Source: an uncultured Candidatus Saccharibacteria bacterium
GTDB lineage: Bacteria > Patescibacteriota > Saccharimonadia > Saccharimonadales > Saccharimonadaceae
DNA: 64,000 nt
Assembly (NCBI GenBank): GCA_946997535.1
Contig: CAMPVQ010000003.1
Coordinates: 1-64,000 of the forward strand
Direction of reading: 5' to 3'
Part shown: positions 42,185 through 51,596 of the stretch, piece by piece
Layout of the letters: the number at the start of each line of letters is the position of its first letter
How positions within the stretch are numbered: the stretch's first letter is position 1
The notes under the pieces: model-generated
Databases searched by the model: none
Told to the model about the DNA's origin: nothing
The model's input: only the letters and a program-made list of their open reading frames with translations
Made by a program: the position numbers and the translations under genes

Positions 42185-43204
42185 CTAGTCTCCGTAATAA
42201 TTGATACCAATGGCATCCTTAACTTGTGTTAGGGTCTGGCTAGCAATGCAGGCTGCCTTTTGCGAGCCCTGATGCAGCAGCTCGTAAATGTAGGCTGGGT
42301 TTTCAGCCAGTTTGGCACGACGCTCACGGATTGGCGTCAAAACTTCGTTTAATACCTCAAAGAGATACTTCTTCACTACTACGTCACCCAAGCCACCCTT
42401 CTGATACTGCGCCTTCAATTCGGCAACTTTAGCTTGGTCGGTTGCAAATACATCAAGATAGGTGAACACTACATTGCCCTCAATTTTTCCAGGGTCACTG
42501 ATATGAATGTGGTTTGGGTCAGTATACATATTAAATACTTTGTCGTGCAAAGTTTTCTCGTCGTCAGATAGATAAATGCAGTTACCTAGGCTTTTACTCA
42601 TCTTGGCCTGACCATCCAGCCCCGGCAAACGGCGTGCCGTGTTGCTGCTCGCGAGAATAGCTTCCGGTTCCACTAGCACCTGCTCGCCATAAGTCTGGTT
42701 AAATGACCGAACAATTTCACGAGTTTGCTCAATCATTGGCAACTGGTCTTCACCTACTGGTACGTACTTGGCTTTAAAAGCGGTAATGTCGGCAGCTTGC
42801 GAAATTGGATAGGTAACAAAGCCGGTCGGCACACCTTCGCCAAAATTTTTCTGCTTAATCTCACTCTTTACAGTTGGGTTGCGCTCAAGGCGGCTAATAC
42901 TCACCAAATCCATGTAATACATGGTGAGTTCCGAGAGTGCTGGCACCTGTGACTGAATAAAAATCGTCGTTTTACGCGGATCAAGGCCGGCAGCAAGATA
43001 ATCAAGTGCGACTTGTAAGACGTTGTCGCGTACCTTAGCTGGATTTTTGGCGTTGTCGGTCAGCGCCTGCATATCAGCAATCATCACGAACGGGTCATAT
43101 TTGCCGCTCTCTTGTAACTTAACTCGCTCGCGAAGCGAGCCTACATAATGGCCGAGGTGGAGCTTGCCTGTCGGTCGATCACCAGTGAGAATAATGTCTT
43201 TCAT
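42185..43204 (-). CDS. trpS: Tryptophanyl-tRNA synthetase
   Basis: A 339-residue class I synthetase. HIGH-type motif PTGKLHLGHYVGSL (11-24), KMSKS-type AKMSKSLGN, and GEDQLPMIEQTREI. It charges tRNA-Trp. An extended -10 (TGT then TATAAT, 43217-43212) ends 7 nt before the ATG. The spacer itself reads AGGAGTT, so the mRNA should be leaderless even though a Shine-Dalgarno-like string is present in the DNA. First gene of trpS-rluD-holB. Confidence 0.96.
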   Translation of the reverse strand: MKDIILTGDRPTGKLHLGHYVGSLRERVKLQESGKYDPFVMIADMQALTDNAKNPAKVRDNVLQVALDYLAAGLDPRKTTIFIQSQVPALSELTMYYMDLVSISRLERNPTVKSEIKQKNFGEGVPTGFVTYPISQAADITAFKAKYVPVGEDQLPMIEQTREIVRSFNQTYGEQVLVEPEAILASSNTARRLPGLDGQAKMSKSLGNCIYLSDDEKTLHDKVFNMYTDPNHIHISDPGKIEGNVVFTYLDVFATDQAKVAELKAQYQKGGLGDVVVKKYLFEVLNEVLTPIRERRAKLAENPAYIYELLHQGSQKAACIASQTLTQVKDAIGINYYGD

Positions 43205-43224
43205 AACTCCTATTATAACATAAT

Positions 43225-43253
43225 AAAAGAGGAGCCGTGCGGACTCCTCTTTT
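43225..43253 (-). terminator. Terminator of the infA-rpsI unit
   Basis: Arms AAAAGAGGAG (43225-43234) and CTCCTCTTTT (43244-43253). It also occupies the -35 region of the downstream trpS promoter. Confidence 0.72.
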
Positions 43254-43267
43254 GTAGATATGTGGTA

Positions 43268-43666
43268 TTAACGCTTTGAGAACTGCTCTTTGCGGCGTGC
43301 ACCACGCAAACCGTACTTTTTGCGCTCGACTTCACGACTATCACGGCGGAGATAACCAGCCTTTGATAACGTGCCACGCAAGTCGTCGTTGATTGATGCT
43401 AGTGCCTTCGCAATAGCGAGCTTAGCGGCATCAACTTGACCAGCGGTGCCACCACCCTTAGCGAGCAAAGTGACATCAAATTCAGCTTGCTTGCTGACTA
43501 GTGCCAATGGGTCGGTTATTTCAGCTAGCAAAGTGGTGTTGCCAGCGAAGTAATCCTTGGCTGACTTACCATTGATGGTGATATCGCCCTTGCCCTTATA
43601 AAGACGTGCTGACACGCTTGAGCTCTTGCGACGACCAAGACCGTAAAAATATGTACCTGTGGCCAT
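43268..43666 (-). CDS. rpsI: Ribosomal protein S9
   Basis: A 132-residue S9 with GLGRRKSSSVSARLYKGKGD at the start and the basic tail LRRDSREVERKKYGLRGARR, then KEQFSKR, whose end reaches the P-site tRNA. Its ATG overlaps the rplM stop by 1 nt. rplM-rpsI directly follow rplQ in one long unit. Confidence 0.97.
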   Translation of the reverse strand: MATGTYFYGLGRRKSSSVSARLYKGKGDITINGKSAKDYFAGNTTLLAEITDPLALVSKQAEFDVTLLAKGGGTAGQVDAAKLAIAKALASINDDLRGTLSKAGYLRRDSREVERKKYGLRGARRKEQFSKR

Positions 43667-44091
43667 TACTTAACCTCCAATTTTACTGGTTGTTGTGCAG
43701 TGTTGCTGTGGTCAGCGCCAGCGTAAACACGCAAGCGAGCAACACGAGCATCACGCAACTTATTCTTTGGTAACATGCCAGCAACTGAACGCTCTAGCAT
43801 TTCGCTAAGGCTAACATCCTCAGCCTTGATTTCCTTCAAAGCACCCGGGAATTCACTGTGGCGATAGTACTTCTTAGTGCGGCGGTCACCATTGTAAACC
43901 ATTTGGTCAGCATTGATGACTACGACGTTATCACCGGCATCCATGTGTGCAGTATAGGTTGGGTCATACTTACCCATTAGGCGGTTAGCAACAAATGTTG
44001 CAACACGGCCAAGTGGCAAGTTGGCGGCGTCAACTAGCACCCACTTGTGCTCGACTTCACCGGCCTTCTTCTGGTAGGTCTTAGTGTTCAT
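43666..44091 (-). CDS. rplM: Ribosomal protein L13
   Basis: A 141-residue L13. It contains the family blocks WVLVDAANLPLGRVATFVAN, GDNVVVINADQMVYNGDRRT and the LPKNKLRDARVARLRVYAG region. An early large-subunit assembly protein. It overlaps rplQ upstream and rpsI downstream by 1 nt each. Confidence 0.97.
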   Translation of the reverse strand: MNTKTYQKKAGEVEHKWVLVDAANLPLGRVATFVANRLMGKYDPTYTAHMDAGDNVVVINADQMVYNGDRRTKKYYRHSEFPGALKEIKAEDVSLSEMLERSVAGMLPKNKLRDARVARLRVYAGADHSNTAQQPVKLEVK

Positions 44092-44507
44092 TACTTAGCC
44101 TCCTTCTTGTTAGCTACTTCAGCCTTGACTGGCTTAGCGACTGGCTTGATTTCGTCGACAAACTCAATCCGAGCCATTTCAGCGTTGTCGCCAACCCGGT
44201 TCTGATTTAGCTTAACGATGCGCAAGTAGCCACTTTCATGTTGCAACTGTGGTGCAACAACGTCAACTAACTTGTTGGCAGCATCTAGGTTGTTTAGTGC
44301 TGCGATGATAGCACGACGGCGAGCTAGGCCACCCTTACGTGCTTTCGTGATTAACTTTTCTGCGACTGGGCGAATATCCTTGGCCTTTTGTAGAGTGGTG
44401 ACAATAGCGCCATGCTCAACCAAAGAAATCACAAGCCCACGACGCAAGGCACGACGTTGGTTGCGTTCGCGACCAAACTTGCGGCCCTTGTATCCATGCC
44501 TATGCAT
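44091..44507 (-). CDS. rplQ: Ribosomal protein L17
   Basis: A 138-residue L17 beginning MHRHGYKGRKFGRERNQRRA, with LVEHGAIVTTLQKAKDIRPV and a central GYLRIVKLNQNRVGDNAEMA block. A basic, Ala/Lys-rich tail of about 20 residues follows the core. It lies 3 nt after rpoA, the usual order. Confidence 0.97.
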   Translation of the reverse strand: MHRHGYKGRKFGRERNQRRALRRGLVISLVEHGAIVTTLQKAKDIRPVAEKLITKARKGGLARRRAIIAALNNLDAANKLVDVVAPQLQHESGYLRIVKLNQNRVGDNAEMARIEFVDEIKPVAKPVKAEVANKKEAK

Positions 44508-44510
44508 TGA

Positions 44511-45434
44511 TTAAAACTCCAATTCTGCCACGCGGGCTTTAACTTCTTCTTTAGCCTTAGCACCAAAACCCTTGAGGTCTTCTAGCTCATCATCGGTTAA
44601 CGATACGAGGTCGCCAACGGTGTTGATGTTGTTGCTAATCAAGGCGTTAGTGGTGCGGGCGCTCATTCCGAGCTCTTCGATTGACATCGATAGCATGCCA
44701 GTTGCGTCATCAGATTCAGCAGTGGCGGCCGGCTCAGCGTCAGCTACCACGGTTTGACCAGCAATGGCCTTGTACTGATTGACTAAGATGGCAGCAGCCT
44801 GTTCAAAGGCGTCATTTGGCGTAATTGAACCGTCGGTGTCAACAGTAATAACTAGTTTATCAAGGTCAACGTTGTCGCCAACACGAGTCTTCTCAACGGC
44901 GTAGCGGACGCGACGCACTGGTGAGAATGGCGCATCAACGGCAATCATGTCAGAGTGCAAGCGATGCGCGCTTGATTCTTCGATGGTTTGGTAACCGCGA
45001 CCACGCTCAACTACGATAGTCAAAACTAGTTCGTGATTTGGGTCGTCGATAGTAGCGATGACTTGTGAGTCGTCTACTACGTCAAAATCGGCACTACCAG
45101 CCAAATCGGCTGCAGTTAATACACCGCCCTTCTTGCGAACAGTATATTCAACTGGTTCATCCTTGTGGCTGTCTAGGACAACGCTCTTGAGGTTAAGCAT
45201 AATCTCAAGCACGTCTTCCTTAACGCCAGGGATGGTAGTAAATTCATGGCCAACACCGTCGATTTTAAAAGCGGTAATAGCTGAACCTTCGATTGATGAT
45301 AGTAAGACACGGCGTAGTGAATTGCCAAGGGTCTGACCATAGCCGCTAGCAAGTGGCTCGATTGTCAGCACAGAGCTATTTTGAGCTAACTCCTTAACAC
45401 TGGTTACTGCTGGCTTCAAAATTGTATTGCTCAT
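44511..45434 (-). CDS. rpoA: RNA polymerase subunit alpha
   Basis: A 307-residue alpha subunit. The N-terminal dimerization domain contains LASGYGQTLGNSLRRVLLSS and the VVERGRGYQ segment. A flexible linker (about 225-240) leads to the C-terminal domain with helix-hairpin-helix features (SARTTNALISNNINTVGDLV; LKGFGAKAKEEVKARV), which binds UP elements and activators. Confidence 0.97.
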   Translation of the reverse strand: MSNTILKPAVTSVKELAQNSSVLTIEPLASGYGQTLGNSLRRVLLSSIEGSAITAFKIDGVGHEFTTIPGVKEDVLEIMLNLKSVVLDSHKDEPVEYTVRKKGGVLTAADLAGSADFDVVDDSQVIATIDDPNHELVLTIVVERGRGYQTIEESSAHRLHSDMIAVDAPFSPVRRVRYAVEKTRVGDNVDLDKLVITVDTDGSITPNDAFEQAAAILVNQYKAIAGQTVVADAEPAATAESDDATGMLSMSIEELGMSARTTNALISNNINTVGDLVSLTDDELEDLKGFGAKAKEEVKARVAELEF

Positions 45435-45448
45435 TTGTCCTCCCTTAT

Positions 45449-46066
45449 TTAGCGTGAGTAGAACTCAACGATTAGCTGTTCATTAATGCCAGGCTCAGCG
45501 TCTTCACGTGCTGGCAAACCGGTTACGGTAATAGTCATATTCTTAACATCAGACTTGAGCCAACCGGCTGGCTGACTTTGAGCGTCGCGATTAATCTCAG
45601 CTAAGCCCTTGAAGAAGGCGCTATTTTGAGAGTGTGGACGAACAGTAACTACGTCACCGGCCTTGAGGCGAATTGATGGAATATCAACACGACGACCGTT
45701 GAGTAGGAAGTGACCGTGAGTCACAAGCTGACGCGCTTGACGGCGTGATACAGCAAACCCAGCGCGATAAACAGCGTTATCAAGACGGCGTTCCAAGAGT
45801 TCTAGCAACTTAACACCAGTCAAAGCCTGGTCTTTAGTAGCTTGCTTCATTAGAATGCGGAATTGCTTCTCTAGTACACCATAAATGCGGCGCACCTTCT
45901 GCTTTTCACGTAGCTGAGTCAAATATAGTGATGGCTTACCTTGGCGTGACCCAGCGTGTTGGCCAGGGATGCCAGTCTTATGCGCCATGACCTTGACGGC
46001 CTTGCGATGTAGAGCGTAGCCTTCGCGGCGGCTCTGCTTAACAATTGGTGAATTATCTCGAGCCAT
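45449..46066 (-). CDS. rpsD: Ribosomal protein S4, zinc-free form
   Basis: A 205-residue S4. The N-terminus (PIVKQSRREGYALHRKAVKV) has none of the four Cys ligands of zinc-type S4. The S4 domain follows (LLELLERRLDNAVYRAGFAV; LVTHGHFLLNGRRVDIPS). It nucleates 30S assembly on 16S rRNA and is often an autoregulator. Confidence 0.96.
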   Translation of the reverse strand: MARDNSPIVKQSRREGYALHRKAVKVMAHKTGIPGQHAGSRQGKPSLYLTQLREKQKVRRIYGVLEKQFRILMKQATKDQALTGVKLLELLERRLDNAVYRAGFAVSRRQARQLVTHGHFLLNGRRVDIPSIRLKAGDVVTVRPHSQNSAFFKGLAEINRDAQSQPAGWLKSDVKNMTITVTGLPAREDAEPGINEQLIVEFYSR

Positions 46067-46069
46067 AGT

Positions 46070-46489
46070 TTATGCTCTCCTTTCGCGCTTAGGACGTACA
46101 CCGCCATGTGGCACGCTAGTCACATCGTTAATGCTCTCAATTTGCATTTCAGCAGCGCTGATAGCACGTACTGCAGCATCACGACCGAGACCAACGCCCT
46201 TAACGAAGACGTCAACTTTAGTTAAACCGTACTGATTCTTGGCAACTTCGGCGGCCTTTTCCGTAGCGATTTGGGCGGCAAATGCGGTGCCCTTCTTGCT
46301 ACCACGGAAGCCACAAGCACCAGCTGAGCTTGCACTCAACGCGTTACCATGGTTGTCTGCAAATGTAATGATTGTATTGTTAAATGTCGCCTGAATATGG
46401 ACTTGGCCGAGCGGAATGCTGCGCTTAGTGCGCTTTTTGCCCTTGGCGGTAGTCTTCTTTGACGCGGCAACAGATTTCTTGTCTGCCAT
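46070..46489 (-). CDS. rpsK: Ribosomal protein S11
   Basis: A 139-residue S11. A Lys/Thr-rich N-terminal extension (about 22 residues) precedes the conserved IPLGQVHIQATFNNTIITFA, SAGACGFRGSKKGTAFAAQI and the PHGGVRPKRERRA tail. It forms the 30S platform with S6 and S18. Start 3 nt upstream of rpsD. Confidence 0.97.
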   Translation of the reverse strand: MADKKSVAASKKTTAKGKKRTKRSIPLGQVHIQATFNNTIITFADNHGNALSASSAGACGFRGSKKGTAFAAQIATEKAAEVAKNQYGLTKVDVFVKGVGLGRDAAVRAISAAEMQIESINDVTSVPHGGVRPKRERRA

Positions 46490-46527
46490 AGATTCCTTTC
46501 CTTATTTACCTTCCTAACTCGACTATC

Positions 46528-46914
46528 CTAGGTCTTACTTGCTGCCTTTGGCTGGCTGCCACCAACGGCGATACGCTTACCACGCTTAGTACGGGCATTC
46601 GTACGAGTACGCTGACCGTGTACTGGTAGGTTGGCCTTGTGGCGTAGACCACGGTAAGAGTTAATATCCTTTAGGCGCTTAATGTTGCCAGCGACAATGC
46701 GGCGCAAATCACCTTCTACAGTATAATTAGCGTCGATAATCTCGCGGAGCTTGCGCTCTTCTTCTGGCTTGAGATCCTTAGTGCGGGTCTCAGGCTTTAC
46801 TTTAGCGGCTTTGACAATGTCACCAGCCAACTTAGGGCCGATGCCATAAATGTAGGTCAATGCCACTGCAATCTGCTTGTCAGCAGGAACCTCAACGTTA
46901 GCAAATCTTGCCAT
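46528..46914 (-). CDS. rpsM: Ribosomal protein S13
   Basis: A 128-residue S13 with the helix-hairpin-helix VALTYIYGIGPKLAGDIVKA, the SYRGLRHKANLPVHGQRTRT motif and the basic tail that contacts tRNA in the P site (NARTKRGKRIAVGG). Located between rpmJ and rpsK, the standard order. Confidence 0.97.
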   Translation of the reverse strand: MARFANVEVPADKQIAVALTYIYGIGPKLAGDIVKAAKVKPETRTKDLKPEEERKLREIIDANYTVEGDLRRIVAGNIKRLKDINSYRGLRHKANLPVHGQRTRTNARTKRGKRIAVGGSQPKAASKT

Positions 46915-46922
46915 ATCTCTCC

Positions 46923-47039
46923 TTAGCCTTGCCTCTGCTTATTACGTGGCTTCATCTTGTTGATGACGCGTAGGCGACCCTTACGACGCACTAACTTGTC
47001 ATCTGGGCTGCGTTTCTTAACGCTAGCTGAGACTTTCAT
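46923..47039 (-). CDS. rpmJ: Ribosomal protein L36, zinc-free form
   Basis: A 38-residue protein reading [20 protein letters not shown] followed by [18 protein letters not shown]. The frame (MKV.ASVK..., VRRKGR..VI, KQRQG end) is clearly L36, but all zinc ligands (three Cys and one His) are replaced. Its ATG overlaps the infA stop by 4 nt (ATGA). The gene is complete. Confidence 0.95.
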   Translation of the reverse strand: MKVSASVKKRSPDDKLVRRKGRLRVINKMKPRNKQRQG

Positions 47040-47314
47040 CTTCGGCTATGTCCTTTCTGACCGCTTCCCTGCGGTGCACTTAAATTTTTTTCCTCACGTA
47101 GTCGAAAGCTGATTCTTCCCCGCGTGAGATCGTATGGGGTCATCTCAACTTCAACCTTATCTCCCTGTACCAAACGAATGTAATGCTTGCGCATCTTGCC
47201 TGATATAATGGCGATAATAGTATGACCGTTTTCAAGTTCTACCCTAAATTTAGTACCAGGTAGGGCTTCCACCACGGTACCATTGATTTTGATTACTTCC
47301 TTGTCTACAGCCAT
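47036..47314 (-). CDS. infA: Translation initiation factor IF-1
   Basis: A 92-residue IF-1 with the OB fold ([60 protein letters not shown]), somewhat longer than the usual 72 residues because of a polar C-terminal tail. It blocks the A site during initiation. It heads the infA-rpmJ-rpsM-rpsK-rpsD-rpoA-rplQ-rplM-rpsI unit. A TATAAT box about 17 nt before the ATG leaves a leader of about 10 nt. Confidence 0.96.
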   Translation of the reverse strand: MAVDKEVIKINGTVVEALPGTKFRVELENGHTIIAIISGKMRKHYIRLVQGDKVEVEMTPYDLTRGRISFRLREEKNLSAPQGSGQKGHSRR

Positions 47315-47373
47315 AGTAACTACAATTTGTAATTATACACTATTTTTTAACGTAACACAATAGGTTTTAACAA

Positions 47374-47405
47374 AATAACAGCCAACCTTGTGGCTGGCTG
47401 TTATT
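47374..47405 (-). terminator. Terminator of the surface-protein unit
   Basis: Arms AATAACAGCCA (47374-47384) and TGGCTGTTATT (47395-47405) lie just after the large surface-protein gene; the minus-strand tail is TTGTT. Confidence 0.68.
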
Positions 47406-47419
47406 GGACGAGTATGATT

Positions 47420-50400
47420 CTAATACCTAGGTATCATATTCTTTGCTGTTCGCACGATAAAGCTGGTCTTATCTTCAAAATTGTAGCTTTGATAATACGG
47501 TAGTAAGAAAGTATTCGGCGTATAGTCAACCTCCTCACTAGCTAAAGCACGTACTTCTTCGTCGTGATGCGTCTTCTCGTCGAAGTTTTCCGACCCGTAA
47601 GTGCGGTAAAAGGTAACATCACCGGCTGACATCAACGTTCCCTGTACCTTGAGTGGTTTTCTATTGCACACCATCGATCCCTCCACACCTAGCTTAGTAG
47701 ATATAACACGAGGCTTCACCTTGTAGTCGGTGTCGTCAGTCTCCGTACCTTTAGCTTCCTTACATGTAGAGATGCGACCGCCGCGCGAGATGTAGTTGCC
47801 AAACATATTGGATACAGCAGCGTTAACGTTTATATCATTATCGGCAATTACTGTTAGCGAAGGAATACTGCTTAATCGATCAAACGACTTGCTCTTCGGC
47901 TTTATGTCACCAGTTATATTCACTTGTGGGTTATCTGGGTCCATTCTGTTCTTTGGCACATAGACTACAACTCTAGCTTTATCCGCCAAATCACCATAAA
48001 TATTAAGATCACCAACACCCCTATACACCAAACCTACTGTTTCACCCTCGCCAATGGTGTTGAGGTTTAGCTCGCCCGACAACGGCTTTAATTTAGCCGA
48101 CGATTCGTCAATATCCGGTATCTTTGGGGCATACCCACTGACACCATCGCTACTCATACCAAAATGGCCCAACTTGCCCAACTTGTCTATATTGCAAGGA
48201 TTGCTTGATAGCCCAGTTTGGTTTGCATACGACAAACGGCAGCTATTGTTGTGGTGTACGTACCATGGATTAGAAAAGCCGGCTGAGCCGAAGTGGCTAA
48301 TATCGTCATGGGCAAATAATCCATACTGCGACCATGAGCCGCGATTACCGTTAATTGGATTAACCTTATTGTAGACTGCGCCAACAATATTTTTGCCAGC
48401 GATCGCATCGCCACCGATAATCTTCATTTGCGGCTGTTTGGCAACATCAGTACAAACCATATTTGATACTAGTATTGATGGGGCTGATATGTCATCGATT
48501 GCAGCCCAATCGGAAATTGCCGCCCAGTAACAAATCTTGTCACCCGGCTTTGGTCTTGCCTGCTTAAACAATGTTTCATTAAACTGACCATCATACGCAA
48601 TTGTTTTGCCACTTTTATCGTTCCAAGCAATGCCATCTTTTTGGTCGACTTCACAGGTTATTTTACCATTCCAGTCACCTCGACCACTACATAACTCATA
48701 GCATTTTTTAATATTGCCCGGTGCTATCTTATGTGCATCGTTCTTTGCACCAATCATACAGTTAAATGCGCTGTTATTAAACCCTTGCGTGTTTGGATAC
48801 ACTAATGGCCCCTCCATATTATTAGTGTTTACTGCGTCGCCATTAACTACTGCTATGTAAGAGTGGAACTTATATGGCTTAGTTTTAGTTCTACCACCGC
48901 TAAAACTCATCGTAGCGGTGAACTTAAACGGATCACCCAGTAGCACACGGTCATCGCTCTCTCGCTTGGTTTGAATTTTAACACCGTAACCAACCCTCGA
49001 ATCTTTTTGCTCTTTTGGCAAGTAATTGTCTTTACAAGTGCCATACCATGAACAAGTTTTTGGAGCCGTACCATAATCTGGTGGTATTTCAAATGTATAG
49101 TGGTACGGGAAGTGTACACACGTCTCACGTGAACGATGTTCTTCGTCAAACTTACCATCTTGATTGTGGTAAATCATATTGGCGGTAAAACCACCTGGTC
49201 TAGCGCTAATATATTCACACATCGTTTTAGTTACATCATCCTGAATAACTTTTCGAGATTGGTTGAAGTTGTTAATCCAGCCCTCCATAATTGGCGGATA
49301 TGGTCGATTTGGCAAAGTACCTTTAGGCCACTGCGTCACCCACCTGCCACGATAATTATCAACCATACTGTTGTGATCATAAAAATCGACAGGGGCATTA
49401 GTCTTTGTGAGGTGACGCTCATACATCACACCATACTCTTCCTTAAAATCGTAGTGATATCGTAAGTTTGTACTGTGCTTAAACATAATATGATCATCAG
49501 GATATGCAAACACGGTAGGTGCTATGCCATATGGTTTAGGCTCATGCCATTTATCCGAAATAACTTTACGCTCGCTCTTTAGCTGGTCATCCCAGTTATA
49601 GTGAACGGTGGCGTCAATTTGGTCAGACACTGTACACTGCCGTCCAAAAGGACCACTTCGTGACAAATATGGTTCGACACAGCGCCATGACCCCTGATCT
49701 ACCCATACCTTACCGAAGATATCGTGACCGACATCATTTTGCGTTACAATATGGTCAACTGTCCAACTATGTTTCCACTCACCTGGGCTCAACGTAAATG
49801 TACGCTGTTCACCTACCGTATTAGTATAAACCGTAATTGGGATATGTGCTGTTTGCGTCGGGTGACTGGTGTGGTAGTTAAATCCACCACAGCCTGTATT
49901 ACGCGCTTCCAAATCTTCATGTAGTAATGACACAGTATAGGTATATCTAACCGGCTCTCCTGGACGAGCCACTTCCTTATCTCGCGTCGCCTTGACCTGA
50001 ACGAACCAATAGTGTTCTGGGTATCCGCGTTCTAGGCAGAAGTTAAAGTTATCATCGGCACATGTAAACCAGTTACCGCAGTCATCAGGGTTCGATTTAT
50101 ACGTGCGTTTTTTACCCATATAATCTTTATTTATACAATGGTATTTAGGGTCTTTTTCGTCTGGTTCTGGCCCGTTATAGGGCTGAGGCGGATCGCCAAG
50201 CTCAATTACCGCGCAAGTTTTGCGTTGTGCACACATGTTGTTTCGCTTAACCCTATCATTATACCAAGCGATTTCAGCGTTGCTATCAGCAACTTTTTGG
50301 TTATAATCTTTTATGTCACTATTATACTTTGCGATTGCAGCATTCTCGCAACTACACGTATCATTATGGTCAGCCAATGTTTCCAAACAATGAGAATCAG

Positions 50401-50980
50401 TATTCATACCACTTGTAAATCCATTATTACTCGGGCAATATATTGGCAATGGCTTCTCTGATGGGTGGTTGTGGCATGAATAGCTTGGTATATCAGTTAC
50501 GGTACACTCACCCGGATTTCTTGGTACACCCAACTGTTGCAAATATAAGGTGGCGCGTGGCCCTCCGTATGGGCCAACGAGCGACCAACTGCCAGTGCTA
50601 TGAGTGGCAACACTGTCATATGACAAACGCAACGGGCTATCTGATTTTAACCTAATATCCACAGAACCAAGCCACGAGTTACCTTCAGTGTATGACGCGC
50701 CTAGTACCATATCGCTAACGCTATTATCCTCCCAATATGGCACAATACGACAGCCAGAATCACTAGACCCTTGTAAATAATATCTAGATGTAGCCATGCC
50801 TGATCGCCACCATGAGTCATTATGGCTAGATTCCAGGCTTGCCCTTATGCCTTCAGGTACACCTAGTGCAAGTAAAGAATTTGTACTAAACGAGCAGATA
50901 AGGGCTGCGCACATAAAAGCCATAGCGCAGACCATCGCGCTACGCTTACAATGTATTCTATTTATCATATCAATACTCAT
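47420..50980 (-). CDS. Large secreted or surface-anchored Cys-rich protein
   Basis: An 1186-residue protein of unknown family. A hydrophobic N-terminal segment (about 15-40, ending LLALG) fits a signal peptide or anchor. The outside part is rich in Cys, Tyr, Trp and Asn, with paired-Cys stretches. Near the C-terminus a beta-rich region (LNIYGDLADKARVVVYVP; ISRGGRISTC; VQGTLMSAGDV) resembles a class of pilus or exosporium-like surface proteins. No LPXTG signal or C-terminal anchor is visible. It lies in an operon with two single-pass proteins and near a sortase gene. Probably involved in the cell envelope or host contact. Confidence 0.72.
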   Translation of the reverse strand: MSIDMINRIHCKRSAMVCAMAFMCAALICSFSTNSLLALGVPEGIRASLESSHNDSWWRSGMATSRYYLQGSSDSGCRIVPYWEDNSVSDMVLGASYTEGNSWLGSVDIRLKSDSPLRLSYDSVATHSTGSWSLVGPYGGPRATLYLQQLGVPRNPGECTVTDIPSYSCHNHPSEKPLPIYCPSNNGFTSGMNTDSHCLETLADHNDTCSCENAAIAKYNSDIKDYNQKVADSNAEIAWYNDRVKRNNMCAQRKTCAVIELGDPPQPYNGPEPDEKDPKYHCINKDYMGKKRTYKSNPDDCGNWFTCADDNFNFCLERGYPEHYWFVQVKATRDKEVARPGEPVRYTYTVSLLHEDLEARNTGCGGFNYHTSHPTQTAHIPITVYTNTVGEQRTFTLSPGEWKHSWTVDHIVTQNDVGHDIFGKVWVDQGSWRCVEPYLSRSGPFGRQCTVSDQIDATVHYNWDDQLKSERKVISDKWHEPKPYGIAPTVFAYPDDHIMFKHSTNLRYHYDFKEEYGVMYERHLTKTNAPVDFYDHNSMVDNYRGRWVTQWPKGTLPNRPYPPIMEGWINNFNQSRKVIQDDVTKTMCEYISARPGGFTANMIYHNQDGKFDEEHRSRETCVHFPYHYTFEIPPDYGTAPKTCSWYGTCKDNYLPKEQKDSRVGYGVKIQTKRESDDRVLLGDPFKFTATMSFSGGRTKTKPYKFHSYIAVVNGDAVNTNNMEGPLVYPNTQGFNNSAFNCMIGAKNDAHKIAPGNIKKCYELCSGRGDWNGKITCEVDQKDGIAWNDKSGKTIAYDGQFNETLFKQARPKPGDKICYWAAISDWAAIDDISAPSILVSNMVCTDVAKQPQMKIIGGDAIAGKNIVGAVYNKVNPINGNRGSWSQYGLFAHDDISHFGSAGFSNPWYVHHNNSCRLSYANQTGLSSNPCNIDKLGKLGHFGMSSDGVSGYAPKIPDIDESSAKLKPLSGELNLNTIGEGETVGLVYRGVGDLNIYGDLADKARVVVYVPKNRMDPDNPQVNITGDIKPKSKSFDRLSSIPSLTVIADNDINVNAAVSNMFGNYISRGGRISTCKEAKGTETDDTDYKVKPRVISTKLGVEGSMVCNRKPLKVQGTLMSAGDVTFYRTYGSENFDEKTHHDEEVRALASEEVDYTPNTFLLPYYQSYNFEDKTSFIVRTAKNMIPRY

Positions 50981-50988
50981 ATACGCCC

Positions 50989-51540
50989 CTACTTCTTAGC
51001 CTCGCCAGCTAATTTCATTATGTCATCTAACGAACGGCGATACGCTACATTACCATTCACCGTAGCCCCCTTCTTTGATAATTCATCCATCGCTTTTGCC
51101 GACTGCTTCATTGTACTAATGTCATTGCTATATAGGGCATATTGAAAGATAAAGTATTGACAAGTTGGATCTTTATCGTAGTTTTGATGCTTATATATGT
51201 CCTTAACTATACTCTGCATATCATACACCGGGGTATAGTTCTTTGCGTGGTTATTGATATCGTAGATCTGGTTCCATCGCGCAACCATCTTATCATCACA
51301 AACGTTGTATAGCTCTGTAGCTCTGCTGGTATCGCTATTGTTTACATGACTTGACATCAACTTCAACCAGCCACTACCAAATGCAACCCATAGCCCAATT
51401 AATACAATGGTCTCCAATGTCGCTATTGCGCCCAACGCAATGACGATAATTTTAAATATATTAAATTTTTGGCACGTAGAGCTTGGTACATTATCAGTCT
51501 CAGGCTCAAACTGTCTTATTTGATCTAGTCTATCATCCAT
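50989..51540 (-). CDS. Single-pass membrane protein, paralog of the 51597 product
   Basis: A 183-residue protein. A cytoplasmic N-terminus (about 30 residues) is followed by one membrane helix (about 31-58) and a helical outside domain with the block DKDPTCQYFIFQYALYSNDI. That block, the spacing and the end are shared with the upstream gene. Not recognised. It precedes the large surface-protein gene by 8 nt and may be its membrane partner. Confidence 0.68.
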   Translation of the reverse strand: MDDRLDQIRQFEPETDNVPSSTCQKFNIFKIIVIALGAIATLETIVLIGLWVAFGSGWLKLMSSHVNNSDTSRATELYNVCDDKMVARWNQIYDINNHAKNYTPVYDMQSIVKDIYKHQNYDKDPTCQYFIFQYALYSNDISTMKQSAKAMDELSKKGATVNGNVAYRRSLDDIMKLAGEAKK

Positions 51541-51596
51541 TTTATTGTACTTCCAGTAACACCTTTAAACATACCGACGGCAACCACACTTATGCT

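Noticed and set aside
47328..47340. Imperfect palindrome near TACAAATTGTA upstream of infA as an operator
   Set aside because: Only 11 nt, AT-rich, overlapping the promoter and not repeated elsewhere; chance is likely.
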